Of a stretch of 14,540 nucleotides of DNA, positions 13,804 to 14,540 are shown one piece after another. This stretch comes from Gammaproteobacteria bacterium. Lineage in GTDB: Bacteria; Pseudomonadota; Gammaproteobacteria; DSM-19610. The notes beneath the pieces were generated by a model. The model saw only the letters and a list, made by a program, of their open reading frames with translations, searched no databases and was not told the origin of the DNA. Each line of letters begins with the position of its first letter. Positions within the stretch are counted from its first letter, which is position 1. The stretch covers positions 1 through 14,540 of the forward strand of contig DRQL01000109.1 of assembly GCA_011371465.1 (NCBI GenBank), read 5' to 3'. The translations under genes and the position numbers were made by a program.

Positions 13804-14540
13804 TTACGCCGCTTTCTTTCGTATGGTCATACCCGCCAAACCAAGCAATCCAGATGCAAAAAGCAATAGAGTGGGCGGCAGCGGCACAGCATTAGCGTCA
13901 AATACACCGTCGTCCGCGATAGCATACGTACCCGAGAAAACTGTTGTTTCACCGGTAACAGTATCAAAAATCGACAGTCCGGAAGCAATCGCTAATACAT
14001 ACGTATCGGGCATAGTGACACCAAAACTGATTGTGTCCAAAGATGTTGCAAGAGAATACGATGAAAGTGAAGTAACCAGTGACCCTCCACCTGACAAACC
14101 AGCCGCTGTATCCATAAAATTCAGCGTATCAAATTGAGAAATAGGCATGTCCTTATAAAGGGCGAAATCAGTTAACGTGTATTCCAGTGTCGACACCGAA
14201 TTAAGCAAATTGAATGTATTGTTGCTAAAGTCGAAATACTCTTCGCCGGTAAATCCCGCTACATTCTTTTTCAGCATTTTCAGATTGTTCTCGCCGGCAT
14301 CTGTCAGGGTTCCATTCTTTGTAGCTCCCGAGCTGAATGCAATCCTGTTCACCAGCAGATCATTCTTTAATTGCTTGGTAGTCCCTTTATATACCACTCT
14401 ATACTTGTCAGTTGCCCCCGTGTTGAGAGTGCCTGCAAAAAATCCAATATTCCGTCCATTGATACCAGCACCATTAAAAACATCTGATGGCGCGCCTGCG
14501 GTGACTCGAGCTTGAATGGATGTCGCCCTGGGGTTATTGG
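13804..14540 (-). CDS. PEP-CTERM sorting domain protein, 5' part outside window
   Basis: The frame is open to the right edge, so the start is off-window; 244 C-terminal residues are visible. A GTG at 14397 could be taken as a start, but the 47 codons before it are free of stops and read as protein. The body is rich in Ser, Thr, Asn, Asp and Gly with beta-like alternation, as is common in exported matrix proteins, and has no domain I recognise. The last 27 residues are a canonical sorting tail: VPLPPTLLLFASGLLGLAG, then basic IRKKAA. An exosortase would cleave there. GC content is clearly lower than in the genes left of 11,000. Second such protein within 1 kb, same strand as the one at 12336. 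Confidence 0.8.
   Translation of the reverse strand, partial: NNPRATSIQARVTAGAPSDVFNGAGINGRNIGFFAGTLNTGATDKYRVVYKGTTKQLKNDLLVNRIAFSSGATKNGTLTDAGENNLKMLKKNVAGFTGEEYFDFSNNTFNLLNSVSTLEYTLTDFALYKDMPISQFDTLNFMDTAAGLSGGGSLVTSLSSYSLATSLDTISFGVTMPDTYVLAIASGLSIFDTVTGETTVFSGTYAIADDGVFDANAVPLPPTLLLFASGLLGLAGMTIRKKAA

Noticed and set aside
14395..14397. GTG as the start of the right-edge PEP-CTERM gene
   Set aside because: The frame continues without a stop to the end of the window and no signal peptide follows the GTG, so the true start lies outside.

Overview
The window looks like a chromosomal segment of a moderately GC-rich gammaproteobacterium. The evidence is the protein families present, REP-type palindromes of the gammaproteobacterial kind, a Fur-type iron box, and C-terminal PEP-CTERM sorting signals typical of exopolysaccharide-producing environmental Gram-negatives. 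I cannot name a genus from sequence alone.

Layout. Positions 1-4511 (all minus strand) form one tight operon. Its first gene encodes a fused ATP sulfurylase/APS kinase. It is followed by rfbA, rfbC, rfbD and rfbB, the four dTDP-L-rhamnose genes; rfbB runs off the left edge. The sulfurylase gene ends 15 bp before rfbA. rfbA/rfbC and rfbC/rfbD each overlap by 4 bp (ATGA), and a REP hairpin sits between rfbD and rfbB. The ATP sulfurylase half has lost several residues that are normally catalytic, while the APS kinase half looks intact. The operon may therefore supply PAPS together with dTDP-rhamnose, for example for a sulfated surface polysaccharide; this is inference.

Positions 4749-5627 (plus) encode an unrecognised membrane-anchored or secreted protein with a run of nine C near its 5' end. 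It converges on a phosphohexomutase gene (5739-7190, minus) that could feed hexose-1-phosphates into the same sugar-nucleotide chemistry. Upstream of the mutase is a cluster of three 26-bp palindromes. Next comes a cytochrome c/FTR1 iron permease gene (7394-9286, minus) with a textbook Fur-controlled promoter. A REP doublet separates this from a succinate-semialdehyde dehydrogenase-like gene (9489-10859, minus).

From 10860 rightward the genes are mostly small exported proteins: a DUF4412-like periplasmic protein (plus), a DUF4124-like protein (minus), a DUF1566-like protein with a PEP-CTERM tail (minus), and a second PEP-CTERM protein cut by the right edge (minus). Base composition drops clearly around the PEP-CTERM genes. 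The 780 bp between them hold only a small ORF, a coding-like remnant and unexplained sequence. PEP-CTERM proteins are normally processed by an exosortase whose gene sits in an exopolysaccharide locus. No exosortase is in this window, but the polysaccharide precursor genes on the left fit such a lifestyle.
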